A stretch of 64,000 bases of DNA from Sphingobacterium corticibacterium (lineage in GTDB: Bacteria > Bacteroidota > Bacteroidia > Sphingobacteriales > Sphingobacteriaceae): contig NZ_SGIT01000002.1 of NCBI RefSeq assembly GCF_004208525.1, positions 930,001 to 994,000 on the forward strand, in the 5' to 3' direction. Positions 27,616 to 39,128 of this stretch are shown in pieces. The notes under the pieces are model-generated. The model worked only from the letters and a program-made list of their open reading frames with translations. It was not told the DNA's origin and did not search any database. Each line of letters starts with the position of its first letter. The first letter of the stretch is position 1. A program made the translations under genes and the position numbers.

Positions 27616-28869
27616 ATGAAAAAGAAAATATTAAACGCATTATCATATATAGCTATATCGTCTTCCTTACTAGCAATAGGCTGCATCAAGGAAGACACAA
27701 ATTACGCCATCGGGGAAAATAATCCGGAAACCTCGCTGTATGTAGTCAGAAATATCTTTCAAGGAAGCGATGTCACCCTAAACGCCGATTTGTTGACAAA
27801 TGCGATGTACACAAAAGGTGTCGTGGTATCAGATTACACCGGAAAGAATCTTCCGGCAAACCATATTGCTGTTCAAAACGTATGGCGAAACCAACAAAGG
27901 GGTATATTGATTGAAGTGGATGATGTTGCAAAGTATAACTTCGGAGATTCCATAAGGATTAACCTTAACGGAGCAAAATTGTCTACCCAAACCGGCTCCT
28001 TGACACTAAAAGGTATAAAACAGAGTGATATTACTATTATCAATACTGGCAATACAGTGGTTTCAAGACCTGTAGCCATTTCAGTCCTACAAAATAAGTT
28101 CGGCGATTACGAGTCGACTTTTATTGATATTACCGCAGACTTGGAAGTAGAACCTGCTCCAGGAACACCAATTAGAGGAACAAAGACACTGATGGATCAG
28201 GATTCTTTAAAAATTGATCTTTATACATCTGATCAAGCAAGCTTTGCTGATGAAGTTGTTGCACCAAGTGCAACATTCAGAGGGATAGCCTATTCGGATG
28301 GCGAAAAAAGACAGCTACGATTGCAAAACTATGCAGGGATGGCTTATCCAAGTGGTAAAATCTATCCTGGATGGCCGGAAACATTTGAAACGAACAACAA
28401 TAAAGACGGCTATGCAAACGCCAATAGATTGTTGAAGACCGGAACTTGGTATTTTCAGCAATCACTGCTGGGTGTAACCGCCGGCCGTGACCGTATTGTA
28501 TCTGGCGATACAGCAGTCCGCTTCCAGCAAGGGTTGAGCACAGATGCACTTTTACAAATGAATTTCGACGTACCCGACGGTGCTTCCAAGGTGACCTTGT
28601 GGTATGGCTCTTACTATACCGACAACTCCTGTACATTCACTTTGGAATCTTCAACAGACGGCGGGATTAATTGGCAGCAAATCGGAGACCCCATCACAGA
28701 TGCCCACAGGACATCAGAAAGTTTAAACAGTAAACAAGCGGTATTCCTAATGGATATTGAAGGCCCTGTACGATTTAGAATCAATAAAAAAGGTATTGGA
28801 GCGAATACGAATTCAAATCCGAACGGTCGATTGGGAATGGATGATATCTCCATTTTCAAAGGCTACTAA
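27616..28869 (+). CDS. DUF5689-like surface lipoprotein with C-terminal adhesion-like domain
   Basis: ATG 27616 is preferred over a frame opening 42 bp earlier, because it starts a lipoprotein signal (MKKKILNALSYIAIS, with LAIGC, Cys about 22). The 417-residue product has an N-terminal OB-like region of the DUF5689 type (about 30-235, with YTKGVVVSDYTGKNLPANHI and FGDSIRINLNGAKL). The C-terminal jelly roll (about 255-415, with KVTLWYGSYYTDNSCTFTLE and GRLGMDDISIFKGY) resembles choice-of-anchor or galactose-binding modules. Such proteins accompany SusCD pairs as surface glycan- or ligand-binding components. It sits 17 bp after SusD and 24 bp before the phosphoesterase, so it is probably co-transcribed with them. 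Its ligand is unknown. Confidence 0.7.
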   Translation: MKKKILNALSYIAISSSLLAIGCIKEDTNYAIGENNPETSLYVVRNIFQGSDVTLNADLLTNAMYTKGVVVSDYTGKNLPANHIAVQNVWRNQQRGILIEVDDVAKYNFGDSIRINLNGAKLSTQTGSLTLKGIKQSDITIINTGNTVVSRPVAISVLQNKFGDYESTFIDITADLEVEPAPGTPIRGTKTLMDQDSLKIDLYTSDQASFADEVVAPSATFRGIAYSDGEKRQLRLQNYAGMAYPSGKIYPGWPETFETNNNKDGYANANRLLKTGTWYFQQSLLGVTAGRDRIVSGDTAVRFQQGLSTDALLQMNFDVPDGASKVTLWYGSYYTDNSCTFTLESSTDGGINWQQIGDPITDAHRTSESLNSKQAVFLMDIEGPVRFRINKKGIGANTNSNPNGRLGMDDISIFKGY

Positions 28870-28893
28870 CAAACTTACAATTAAAGCGAAAGT

Positions 28894-30873
28894 ATGATGA
28901 AGAAATATAATTTTTTGGTATTGATTATCCTTGGCTTATTGGCCACGGGTTTGATTAGCGCTTGTAAAAGCGATTTAGCCGTAGGGGTGGAGGATAAGAT
29001 TGCGACCAGCATTCCCATTACCCATATTAATATACCTTATGTATACAATATTAAAATTGGCGTGACAGAGATTGATATTGAAGGGACAGGTTTTCTTGCC
29101 GACGATATCATATCATTTGTTCCGAGAAGCGGCCAGGGTGAAACTGTAGATCTGCCTATAGGTTCGCTCACGGACAATGGTGTCATCGTGGCTATATCAG
29201 ACAATGTAAAAGATGGGGCTTATGATATTCGCGTGAAGCGAGGCGAGTTAAGCCAACTGATCGGAAAAACTTACGTTAATTTCGTTTTCAATACTGATAT
29301 TCCGGACAAAGACGGTATGACTGTAAAAGGAACGGTATTTGTAGGTGACAAAGGCGTCGCCGATGTGGTGGTCTCTGACGGCGAAGTCGTAACTAAAACA
29401 GACGCAAACGGTGTTTATTATTTACCTTCAGCAAAGAAGAACGGCTATGTATTTGTTTCGGTTCCATCTAATTACGAAGTCATCACAACCAATACAGTAC
29501 CACAGTTCTTTAAGCCTTTAACCGGTATCACATCGGATGCTGAAATCCGGGATTTTGAACTATTCCCTGTAAACAACGATAACCATGTCGTTGCATTTTT
29601 GGCTGATATACATCTAGCCAACCGAAACGATGATATTGCACAATTCCAAAGCAACTTCTTAGCCGACATAAACAAAACATACGACTACTACAAGGATCAG
29701 AATAAGAAGTTCTATGGACTTACTTTGGGCGATCAATCCTGGGACCAATACTGGTACGCTAACAATTTCAAACTAGCGGAGTATTTGCAAACGATAAAGG
29801 ATCTGGAATTTCCAATCTACAATGTTATAGGAAACCATGATTACGATCCTTATGTTGCCCTCAACGACTGGCTAGCGGCATCCCCCTACAGAAACCTCAT
29901 GGGGCCAACTTATTACTCGATGAATATTGGTCAAGTACATTACATAATTCTTGACAACATGGACTACAAAAATACAGGTGGTTCAAATGGTATAATTGGC
30001 GATAGGGAATATACCAATGTCATCGCTCAAGAGCAATTAGATTGGCTACAAAAAGATTTAGCCTATATCACGGATAAATCTACACCAATCGTAGTAGCCA
30101 TGCATGTTCCCCTTCACTCCAATCCGGATGCGAACGGCAACTCCAATATTTCTTTGCAAAACGGGGCCACACTCGTTGGTATGTTGTCAGCTTTCAATAA
30201 TGTAAAAGTACTTACCGGGCACACTCATATAAATTATCGCGTAAAACAATCTGGATCGAATATTACCGAATATAATATAGGAGCAGTAAGTGCGACATGG
30301 TGGTGGACAGGAAGGAGCGGTTATGCCGGTAATCATATCTGTAAAGACGGCAGCGTGGGAGGATATGCTGTACAGGAAGTCGAAGGGAGAAACCAAAAAC
30401 TATATTATAAGGGTATTGGATATGAAAAAGATTATCAATTTAGGTCGTATGATTTAAATACCGTACATATTACAGCAGCTGCACATACACCTAATGCAAA
30501 TGCCACATTTAAAGAAAAAGTTCCTGGAATAGCTGGAGAATATGCGACCAAAAGAGATGACAACCAAGTGTTAATTAATGTTTGGAGCTATCAAGATAAT
30601 TGGAAGGTTAAGGTAACGGAAAACGGGAATCCTTTGTCTTATACACGCGTTCGTAAGAAGGATCCAATGCATATTATTTCCTATGATTTGCAGCGTGTAA
30701 ATGTCAATGCCGATCCAACGTCATCATTTGCAACCACCAATACTGCTCATTTGTTTTTAGTACAAGCTTCGAGCGCAACATCTACTTTAGAGATAACCGT
30801 AGAAGATGAGTTTGGCAACATCTATTCCGAAACAATGGAAAGACCCAAAGCTTTTAATTATACCATGCGTTAG
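28894..30873 (+). CDS. Calcineurin-like phosphoesterase lipoprotein with N- and C-terminal accessory domains
   Basis: The 659-residue protein has lipobox LISAC (Cys about 24). An IPT/TIG-like strand region (about 40-130) is followed by a MetallophosN-type sandwich (about 143-225; GVADVVVSDGEVVTKTDANG), the phosphoesterase core (about 230-480) and a MetallophosC-type domain to the end. All metal-binding motifs are visible: LADIH (D238, H240), LGDQSWD (D280), IGNHDYD (N314, H315), AMHVPLH and LTGHTHIN. The enzyme should use a two-metal centre to cleave phosphomono- or diesters, at the cell surface or in the periplasm. The N-terminal TIG-like addition is not present in its neighbour. It lies in the same run as SusCD and DUF5689. 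Confidence 0.85.
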   Translation: MMKKYNFLVLIILGLLATGLISACKSDLAVGVEDKIATSIPITHINIPYVYNIKIGVTEIDIEGTGFLADDIISFVPRSGQGETVDLPIGSLTDNGVIVAISDNVKDGAYDIRVKRGELSQLIGKTYVNFVFNTDIPDKDGMTVKGTVFVGDKGVADVVVSDGEVVTKTDANGVYYLPSAKKNGYVFVSVPSNYEVITTNTVPQFFKPLTGITSDAEIRDFELFPVNNDNHVVAFLADIHLANRNDDIAQFQSNFLADINKTYDYYKDQNKKFYGLTLGDQSWDQYWYANNFKLAEYLQTIKDLEFPIYNVIGNHDYDPYVALNDWLAASPYRNLMGPTYYSMNIGQVHYIILDNMDYKNTGGSNGIIGDREYTNVIAQEQLDWLQKDLAYITDKSTPIVVAMHVPLHSNPDANGNSNISLQNGATLVGMLSAFNNVKVLTGHTHINYRVKQSGSNITEYNIGAVSATWWWTGRSGYAGNHICKDGSVGGYAVQEVEGRNQKLYYKGIGYEKDYQFRSYDLNTVHITAAAHTPNANATFKEKVPGIAGEYATKRDDNQVLINVWSYQDNWKVKVTENGNPLSYTRVRKKDPMHIISYDLQRVNVNADPTSSFATTNTAHLFLVQASSATSTLEITVEDEFGNIYSETMERPKAFNYTMR

Positions 30874-30944
30874 GGAAATAAGTATTGTAATGTCTCTCGT
30901 GTGTATGGTGGAGAAAGATAGCATAGGTATAAAATGAACCAAAA

Positions 30945-32354
30945 ATGAACAGAAGAAGTTTTATAAAATCATCCGGACTACTTATTGGCGGACTCTACGT
31001 TTCGAGCAAAGCTTTTGCTGTTATACAGCCACAAGATCAGGGTAAGTTAATCAAAGGACGGATCACAGCACATCGAAGAAATATTGCCAACGCGGTGGTG
31101 TCCGACGGCTATAATGTGGCCGTGAGCGACAAAAGAGGAAGATATTCTCTACAAGTACACAACAGTGCGAAACATATTTTCCTATCGAATCCATCGGGCT
31201 ATAGTTTGAAAAATGCGAATGGTTTCGCGGCTATTTACCGTTTACCCGACAGTGGCGACTATAATTTTGAGCTGGAAAAGACAGCATATAATGATAATCA
31301 CCACTATTTCCTCGCCCTAGGTGATCCGCAGATACGGGATAAAGAAGATGCCCGCCAATTTAGGGAGGAATCGCTTCCGGACATAGCACAATTTCTCGCA
31401 TCCATGTCCAAGGAAAAATTTCACGGCATCAGTTTGGGAGACTCCATTTGGGACACACCAAAGTTGTGGCAAGATTACAAAGAAACAATAGGCAAGGTAG
31501 GCATCCCCTTCTTTCAGACAATCGGAAACCACGACAAACAGGAAGTGACCGCTAATGAATCCGATGATGCAGCACTATTTAAAGCGCATTTTGGCCCCTC
31601 CTATTATTCGTTTAACCGAGGGAAAGTACATTACGTGGTATTAGACACCATTCGTTACACCCGCATCAAGCAATACGACGGCCATATCAGTGCCGAACAA
31701 CTTTCCTGGTTGGAAAAAGATCTGCAGCACGTCCCTAAAGACCACGTACTGATCATTAGCGTGCACATCCCCATTTATAATAGCATCAAAAATCGGGATG
31801 AACTGTATGCCCTTCTCGAAGGCTTTCAGCAGATTCATGTGCTTTCCGGCCATACTCATCGGAACGCCAACAATGTTAACGGACATATCTATGAACACAC
31901 CCATGCGACACTGTGCGGTGCCTGGTGGGCAGGACCGATTTGTACCGACGGCACACCTCGTGGATACGGAGTCTTTGAGGTGAACGGCACCTCCGTAAAC
32001 TGGTTTTATAAATCCGTCGGTAAAGATTCCAACTACCAGTTCCGTAGCAGCGTCCAAAAGCTCAGTGGTGGGATGAACCGCGTGATGGTGAACGTATGGA
32101 ATTACGACCCCGCATGGAAAGTCACTTGGCTCGCCGATGGAGTTCCCAAAGGTGAACTGGAACAAACCAAGGGTTTCGATGAACTTGCTGTTACGTTATA
32201 TAAGGGAAAAGAGCTACCCAAAGAACGAAGGGGTTGGATAGAACCGGGACGGACAGATCATCTATTTTACACCCAAACCGATGCAAAAACAGTGAAAATT
32301 ATCGTCACCGACCGTTTTGGTAATGAATATACGGAGGATATTCAACTCGCTTAA
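30945..32354 (+). CDS. Tat-exported calcineurin-like phosphoesterase
   Basis: The 469-residue protein begins MNRRSFIKSSGLLIGGLYVS, a twin-arginine signal (R-R-S-F-I-K). A short MetallophosN-like sandwich lies at about 32-110 (NAVVSDGYNVAVSDKRGRYS), the core at about 115-340, and a MetallophosC-like end. The motifs are ALGDPQIRD, LGDSIWD, IGNHDK, SVHIPIY and LSGHTHRN. The first motif reads D-P-Q instead of D-x-H, as in the branch of this family that uses Gln there. It is paralogous to the preceding phosphoesterase but lacks the lipobox and TIG-like region. Tat export would imply folding with metal in the cytoplasm before export. It is 71 bp after the preceding gene. Confidence 0.85.
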   Translation: MNRRSFIKSSGLLIGGLYVSSKAFAVIQPQDQGKLIKGRITAHRRNIANAVVSDGYNVAVSDKRGRYSLQVHNSAKHIFLSNPSGYSLKNANGFAAIYRLPDSGDYNFELEKTAYNDNHHYFLALGDPQIRDKEDARQFREESLPDIAQFLASMSKEKFHGISLGDSIWDTPKLWQDYKETIGKVGIPFFQTIGNHDKQEVTANESDDAALFKAHFGPSYYSFNRGKVHYVVLDTIRYTRIKQYDGHISAEQLSWLEKDLQHVPKDHVLIISVHIPIYNSIKNRDELYALLEGFQQIHVLSGHTHRNANNVNGHIYEHTHATLCGAWWAGPICTDGTPRGYGVFEVNGTSVNWFYKSVGKDSNYQFRSSVQKLSGGMNRVMVNVWNYDPAWKVTWLADGVPKGELEQTKGFDELAVTLYKGKELPKERRGWIEPGRTDHLFYTQTDAKTVKIIVTDRFGNEYTEDIQLA

Positions 32355-34191
<1,837 letters not shown>

Positions 34192-34204
34192 TAGATGAGA
34201 TAGA

Positions 34205-34453
34205 ATGAAATTAACGATTATTACTCCAGATAAATTAGCATACGACGGTGACGCTACGGCTGTAACGGTACCTGGCAGCGCTGGATCCTTTCAAATTTTG
34301 CAAGACCACGCACCTATCGTATCTACTTTGGAAGATGGAAAAGTTATTATTCGGAATGCACAAGGCCATACGGTTTTCATTATCAAAGGCGGTGTCGTCG
34401 AAGCAAAAGACAATAATATTACGGTCTTAGCAGAGGGAATCATAGAAGAATAA
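34205..34453 (+). CDS. atpC: ATP synthase F1 subunit epsilon (short form)
   Basis: The 82-residue protein contains the N-terminal beta-sandwich of the epsilon subunit (MKLTIITPDKLAYDGDATAV, GSFQILQDHAPIVSTLEDGK) that links rotor subunit gamma to the c-ring. The C-terminal helical hairpin found in E. coli epsilon (about 135 residues), which inhibits ATP hydrolysis, is absent. Short epsilon forms are common in Bacteroidota. It follows atpD by 13 bp and is ended by the terminator at 34484. Confidence 0.95.
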   Translation: MKLTIITPDKLAYDGDATAVTVPGSAGSFQILQDHAPIVSTLEDGKVIIRNAQGHTVFIIKGGVVEAKDNNITVLAEGIIEE

Positions 34454-34483
34454 TAAGCTAAAAAAATAACATTTAATAATATA

Positions 34484-34514
34484 GCCCACGGTATAAACTG
34501 TGGGCAATTTTTTT
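34484..34514 (+). terminator. Rho-independent terminator of atpDC
   Basis: GCCCAC (34484-34489) pairs with GTGGGC (34500-34505) around a 10-nt loop, followed by AA and a run of seven T. It lies 30 bp after the atpC stop. Confidence 0.85.
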
Positions 34515-34645
34515 CAACTTTCCGCCTACTTTTACCTGTTTTAAGAAGAATTTTACCCTTTTTCTGCAAAAACAGCATTTTAAGAAACTATACCGATTTT
34601 AATTTTAGTCTACAAAGACAAAAATTAAGTATTGAAATTGTAATA

Positions 34646-34670
34646 TTTATTGAAATAACATTTCAATAAA
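34646..34670. promoter_or_regulatory. 25-bp palindromic operator candidate upstream of the ilv-leu cluster
   Basis: TTTATTGAAAT (34646-34656) and ATTTCAATAAA (34660-34670) are perfect 11-bp inverted arms around AAC. The half-site TATTGAAAT also occurs 16 bp before the first arm (34630-34638). It lies about 105 bp before ilvE, above the candidate promoter, and is well placed for a dimeric regulator of branched-chain amino acid genes. The regulator is not known; AT-rich palindromes can also form by chance. Confidence 0.5.
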
Positions 34671-34718
34671 ACCGTGTTTTCGAAACAATAAACTTTTTTA
34701 AAATTCTTTGTTTTGCTA

Positions 34719-34749
34719 TTGTAAAGAATTTTTAATAGCGCTACCTTGA
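34719..34749 (+). promoter_or_regulatory. Candidate promoter of the ilv-leu cluster
   Basis: TTG at 34719-34721 and TACCTTGA at 34742-34749 are 20 bp apart, an approximate fit to TTG-N19-21-TAnnTTTG. It would start transcription about 20 bp before ilvE. The -7 deviates in two positions, so this is tentative. The rest of 34516-34645 is AT-rich and carries no gene. Confidence 0.35.
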
Positions 34750-34774
34750 CCTTAGTGAAATTGAGGGAGACACT

Positions 34775-35665
34775 ATGCAGTATTATAATCAGGAGACTTA
34801 CATTTATTTGGACGGCGATTTTGTGAAAGCCACAGATGCTGGAATAGATTTATTCGGTCAATCGTTGCATTACGGATATGGCGCTTTCGAAGGATTGAGA
34901 GCATACAGCACACATCATGGTATCAGAATTTTCAAAGCGGAAGAACATTTCATACGTCTACAACATTCTTGTGAAGCCATCAACCTCCCCTACCCATGGG
35001 ATAATCAAGTATTGATAGAAAAATCGTACGCATTATTGGAAGCCAATAATCTGCGATCTGCCTATATACGTCCCCTTGTGTTTTCGGGCTCGAATATGCA
35101 TCTTACGTCAGCAAAAGATGCGCATATCATGATTGCAGCATGGGAATGGGGTCCCTATTTGGGGCAAAATCTCCTTCGTGTTTGCACATCTAAAGTTCAA
35201 CGTCTTCATCCCAAGTCTTTTCATATCGAAGCCAAGGTTTCCGGCCAATACATCAATGCCATTTTAGCGTCAAGTGAAGCTATACGTGAAGGATATGATG
35301 AGGCACTTATGCTGGATCATGATGGTTTTTTAGCCCAGGCATCGAGTGAAAATCTATTTATTGAAAAAGATCTGAAGCTCTATACGCCGCCGTTAGGAAA
35401 TATATTTCCGGGCATTACACGGCAAACAGTGATAGAATTGTGCAAAGGTTTAAATATTGACGTAGTGGAAAAAAAACTCACTATTCAAGACGTCCATGAA
35501 GCGGATAGTGCATTCCTATGCGGTACCGCAGCCGAAATCATCGGCATTAAGGAAGTGGATGGTATTATCTATAAAGAAGACTGGGAGCACACTATCGGAG
35601 CTTCCATACAGCGGAAATATAAAAAATTAGTTTTAGAAGAAGAGAATTATGAAGTCATCATCTGA
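34775..35665 (+). CDS. ilvE: Branched-chain amino acid aminotransferase
   Basis: The 296-residue PLP-dependent class IV aminotransferase catalyses the last step of leucine, isoleucine and valine synthesis, transferring amino groups between glutamate and 2-keto acids. Key landmarks are [17 protein letters not shown], the PLP-binding lysine in [15 protein letters not shown], the ASSENLF motif, and [15 protein letters not shown]. The length is typical. It is the first gene of the 13-gene cluster, and its end overlaps the chosen ilvD start by 17 bp. Confidence 0.95.
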   Translation: MQYYNQETYIYLDGDFVKATDAGIDLFGQSLHYGYGAFEGLRAYSTHHGIRIFKAEEHFIRLQHSCEAINLPYPWDNQVLIEKSYALLEANNLRSAYIRPLVFSGSNMHLTSAKDAHIMIAAWEWGPYLGQNLLRVCTSKVQRLHPKSFHIEAKVSGQYINAILASSEAIREGYDEALMLDHDGFLAQASSENLFIEKDLKLYTPPLGNIFPGITRQTVIELCKGLNIDVVEKKLTIQDVHEADSAFLCGTAAEIIGIKEVDGIIYKEDWEHTIGASIQRKYKKLVLEEENYEVII

Positions 35666-37349
35666 CAAGAAAAGTGTCATGAACAAGTACAGTCGTATTT
35701 TTACACAAGATGAAACGCAACCTGCAGCGAAAGCCATGTTATATGGCATAGGGCTTACCGATGCCGATATGGATAAAGCGCAAGTCGGGATTGCTAGTAT
35801 GGGATACGACGGAAACACCTGTAATATGCACTTGAACGATCTGGCCCAATTGGTAAAACAGGGTATTTGGGGCAGCGATTTAGTTGGGCTTACATTCGGA
35901 ACAATTGGTGTAAGTGATGGTATGAGCAACGGTACTGAAGGGATGCGCTATTCGTTGGTATCGCGTGATGTTATTGCAGACAGTATCGAAACCATCTGTG
36001 GTGGCCAATACTATGATGGTGTGGTTGCTATTCCTGGCTGTGACAAGAATATGCCTGGAGCTATTATGGCGATGGGTAGATTAAACCGCCCGGCTATTAT
36101 GGTGTATGGGGGAACGATTGCACCGGGTCATTATAAAGGTGAGGAATTAAATATTGTATCCGCTTTCGAAGCCTTGGGTAAAAAGATCGCGGGCACAATT
36201 TCGGATGAGGATTACGACGGTGTTATCCGCCATACTTGTCCCGGCGCAGGTGCCTGTGGCGGGATGTACACGGCTAACACGATGGCGTCCGCTATTGAGG
36301 CCTTGGGCATGAGCTTACCGTATTCCTCTTCTAATCCAGCTATATCGGAGGAGAAAAAGAAGGAGTGTCTGGAAGTAGGAAAACACATACATACACTTTT
36401 AGAAAGGGATATCAAACCTACCGATATTATGACGCGCAAAGCTTTCGAAAACGCCATGCGTGTGATTGTGGTTATGGGTGGGTCGACAAATGCGGTATTG
36501 CATTTTATTGCTATAGGTAAAGCAGTAGGTGTCGATATCACACCGGATGATTTCCAAAGAATGTCTGACGAAACTCCTGTATTAGCAGATTTCAAGCCCT
36601 CGGGCAAATTCTTAATGCAAGATTTACAACAGTACGGTGGTACGCCTGCCGTCATGAAATACCTATTAGATGAAGGGTTATTGCATGGCGACTGTTTGAC
36701 GGTTACAGGAAAAACCATAGCGGAGAATTTAGCAGATGTTAAATCGATTATGGAATATGATCAAGCTATTGTACAGCCATTGGATAAGCCGATTAAAGCT
36801 ACCGGCCACCTACAAATCTTATACGGAAACTTAGCAGAACAAGGTTCGGTCGCTAAAATTTCCGGTAAGGAAGGAGAAAAATTTACTGGTACGGCTCGCG
36901 TGTTTGATGGCGAACAAGATTTAGCAAAAGGCGTTGCTTCCGGACGCGTTAAACCAGGCGATGTTATCGTCATCAAAAACGAAGGACCGAAAGGAGCGCC
37001 CGGCATGCCAGAAATGTTGAAACCAACCGCTTTGATCATCGGGGCAGGTCTTGGAAAATCCGTCGCTCTGATCACGGATGGTCGTTTTTCTGGGGGAACG
37101 CACGGGTTCGTCGTAGGACATATCACACCGGAAGCCTATGAAGGCGGTCTTATCGGCCTCGTTCATGACGATGACATCATTGAAATTGATGCAGTAAACA
37201 ATACCATCAATGTAAATCTCTCGGATGAAGAGATTGCTACTCGCCGGGCAAACTGGAAACAACCGGCATTAAAAGTAAACAAAGGTGTATTATATAAATA
37301 TGCGAAAACCGTAGCCAATGCATCACAGGGCTGCGTAACAGATTTGTAA
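35649..37349 (+). CDS. ilvD: Dihydroxy-acid dehydratase
   Basis: The 566-residue enzyme dehydrates 2,3-dihydroxy-isovalerate or -methylvalerate to the keto acid. The iron-sulfur and metal-ligand motifs are [14 protein letters not shown] and [20 protein letters not shown], both intact. The C-terminal domain has [22 protein letters not shown] 35649 overlaps ilvE; a start at 35679 (MNKYSRIF) would remove the overlap and matches where homology usually begins, so both are possible. Coupling through overlap is common in this cluster. Confidence 0.95.
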   Translation: MKSSSDKKSVMNKYSRIFTQDETQPAAKAMLYGIGLTDADMDKAQVGIASMGYDGNTCNMHLNDLAQLVKQGIWGSDLVGLTFGTIGVSDGMSNGTEGMRYSLVSRDVIADSIETICGGQYYDGVVAIPGCDKNMPGAIMAMGRLNRPAIMVYGGTIAPGHYKGEELNIVSAFEALGKKIAGTISDEDYDGVIRHTCPGAGACGGMYTANTMASAIEALGMSLPYSSSNPAISEEKKKECLEVGKHIHTLLERDIKPTDIMTRKAFENAMRVIVVMGGSTNAVLHFIAIGKAVGVDITPDDFQRMSDETPVLADFKPSGKFLMQDLQQYGGTPAVMKYLLDEGLLHGDCLTVTGKTIAENLADVKSIMEYDQAIVQPLDKPIKATGHLQILYGNLAEQGSVAKISGKEGEKFTGTARVFDGEQDLAKGVASGRVKPGDVIVIKNEGPKGAPGMPEMLKPTALIIGAGLGKSVALITDGRFSGGTHGFVVGHITPEAYEGGLIGLVHDDDIIEIDAVNNTINVNLSDEEIATRRANWKQPALKVNKGVLYKYAKTVANASQGCVTDL

Positions 37350-37373
37350 ATCAAAAACCTCAATACTATTAAA

Positions 37374-39116
37374 ATGAGTACACTGGAAAAAACGCTATCG
37401 AAGCCACAAGAGTCAACAGCTCCGAAAACCCAATTAAGTGGGTCTCAAGCTGTATTGGAGGCTTTGATTCAGGAAGGGGTAGATACCATATTTGGTTATC
37501 CAGGTGGGGCAATTATGCCTATATACGATGCGTTATACGATTATAACGATAAACTTAATCATATCTTGGTGCGCCATGAGCAAGGTGGAATTCATGCGGC
37601 CCAAGGTTATGCCCGCACGTCTGGACGCGTCGGTGTCGCTTTCGCAACTAGTGGCCCAGGCGCAACGAATTTAGTTACCGGACTAGCTGACGCCATGATT
37701 GATAGTAATCCTATCGTATGTATTACGGGACAAGTTTTTGCTTCTTTGTTGGGAACGGATGCCTTCCAGGAAACGGATGTTATTAATATCACAACGCCGG
37801 TCACGAAATGGAATTATCAAGTTACTGATGCTACGGAAATTCCAAGTGTATTGGCAAAAGCATTCTATATTGCAAAAACCGGACGTCCCGGACCCGTTTT
37901 AATTGATATTACCAAAAATGCACAGATACAATTGTTTGATTATAAGGGTTATGAAAAATGCGATCACGTTCGTAGCTACAGGCCCAAACCGATCGTGCGC
38001 AAGGAATATGTAGAACAGGCTGCGGAACTCATTAACCAAGCGAAGAAACCCTTCGTACTGTTTGGACAAGGTATCATTTTGGGTAAGGCGGAACAGGATC
38101 TAAAAGACTTCATCGAAAAAGGTGGTTTTCCAGCAGCAACAACCGTCATGGGATTGAGTGCATTGGAGACGGATCATCCGTTGCATGTTGGTATGCTCGG
38201 TATGCACGGGAATTATGCACCCAATGTCATGACCAATGAATGTGATGTATTGATCGCCGTTGGGATGCGTTTTGACGACCGCGTAACCGGTCGATTGGAC
38301 AAATATGCGAAGCAGGCAAAAATCGTTCATTTGGATATTGATCCCGCCGAAATCGACAAAAATGTAACAGCCAATGTACCCGTATGGGGCGATTGTAAAG
38401 AGACCCTTCCAATGTTGACGCAACTGATCGAAAAACATGATCATAGCGCTTGGCTAGCGGAATTCCGTGAATTAGCGAAAAAGGAAGTTAAAGAAGTCAT
38501 TCAGGATGAATTGAACCCGACGTCAGATATCATGACGATGGGAGAAGTGATTAAGGTTTTGAATGAATTAACCGGGGGTGATGCGGTTATCGTAACCGAT
38601 GTGGGGCAACACCAAATGGTTACTTGTCGCTATGCAAAATTCAATAAATCAAAGTCGAATGTCACTTCTGGAGGATTAGGTACAATGGGATTTGGGTTAC
38701 CTGCCGCTATTGGCGCATGGTATGGAGCCCCAGAGCGTGATGTCGTTGCGATCATTGGAGACGGCGGAATTCAAATGACAATCCAAGAACTAGGAACGAT
38801 CATGCAATTCGGTGCAAAGGTCAAAATCCTTATTCTCAACAATGAGTTTCTAGGTATGGTACGTCAATGGCAGCAGTTATTTAATGACAAACGTTATTCT
38901 TTTGTCAACATCACGAGTCCGGATTTTGTAGCCGTAGCAAACGGATACCATATTGAAGGAAACAAAATTTCCGAACGTAAAGATCTACACAATGCATTGA
39001 AGACTATGCTTGACCATGATGGATCTTACTTATTGGAGATTATGGTCGGCAAGGAAAACAATGTTTTCCCTATGGTTCCACAGGGTGCATCTGTATCGGA
39101 AATACGTTTAAAGTAA
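37374..39116 (+). CDS. ilvB: Acetolactate synthase large (catalytic) subunit
   Basis: The 580-residue ThDP-dependent enzyme condenses pyruvate to acetolactate, or pyruvate with 2-ketobutyrate to acetohydroxybutyrate. The cofactor-activating Glu lies in ILVRHEQGGIHAAQGYAR, and the ThDP-Mg site is GDGGIQMTIQELGTIMQFG with NNEFLGMVRQWQ. FAD-linked middle-domain features such as MRFDDRVTG are present. The full length is typical of the biosynthetic form. It begins 24 bp after ilvD, with the regulatory subunit gene 12 bp downstream. Confidence 0.96.
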   Translation: MSTLEKTLSKPQESTAPKTQLSGSQAVLEALIQEGVDTIFGYPGGAIMPIYDALYDYNDKLNHILVRHEQGGIHAAQGYARTSGRVGVAFATSGPGATNLVTGLADAMIDSNPIVCITGQVFASLLGTDAFQETDVINITTPVTKWNYQVTDATEIPSVLAKAFYIAKTGRPGPVLIDITKNAQIQLFDYKGYEKCDHVRSYRPKPIVRKEYVEQAAELINQAKKPFVLFGQGIILGKAEQDLKDFIEKGGFPAATTVMGLSALETDHPLHVGMLGMHGNYAPNVMTNECDVLIAVGMRFDDRVTGRLDKYAKQAKIVHLDIDPAEIDKNVTANVPVWGDCKETLPMLTQLIEKHDHSAWLAEFRELAKKEVKEVIQDELNPTSDIMTMGEVIKVLNELTGGDAVIVTDVGQHQMVTCRYAKFNKSKSNVTSGGLGTMGFGLPAAIGAWYGAPERDVVAIIGDGGIQMTIQELGTIMQFGAKVKILILNNEFLGMVRQWQQLFNDKRYSFVNITSPDFVAVANGYHIEGNKISERKDLHNALKTMLDHDGSYLLEIMVGKENNVFPMVPQGASVSEIRLK

Positions 39117-39128
39117 AAAGTAAAAAAA

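Noticed and set aside
31641..32165. 174-codon frame antisense to the second phosphoesterase
   Set aside because: Shadow of a gene with complete metal motifs; the antisense peptide shows no recognisable domain.
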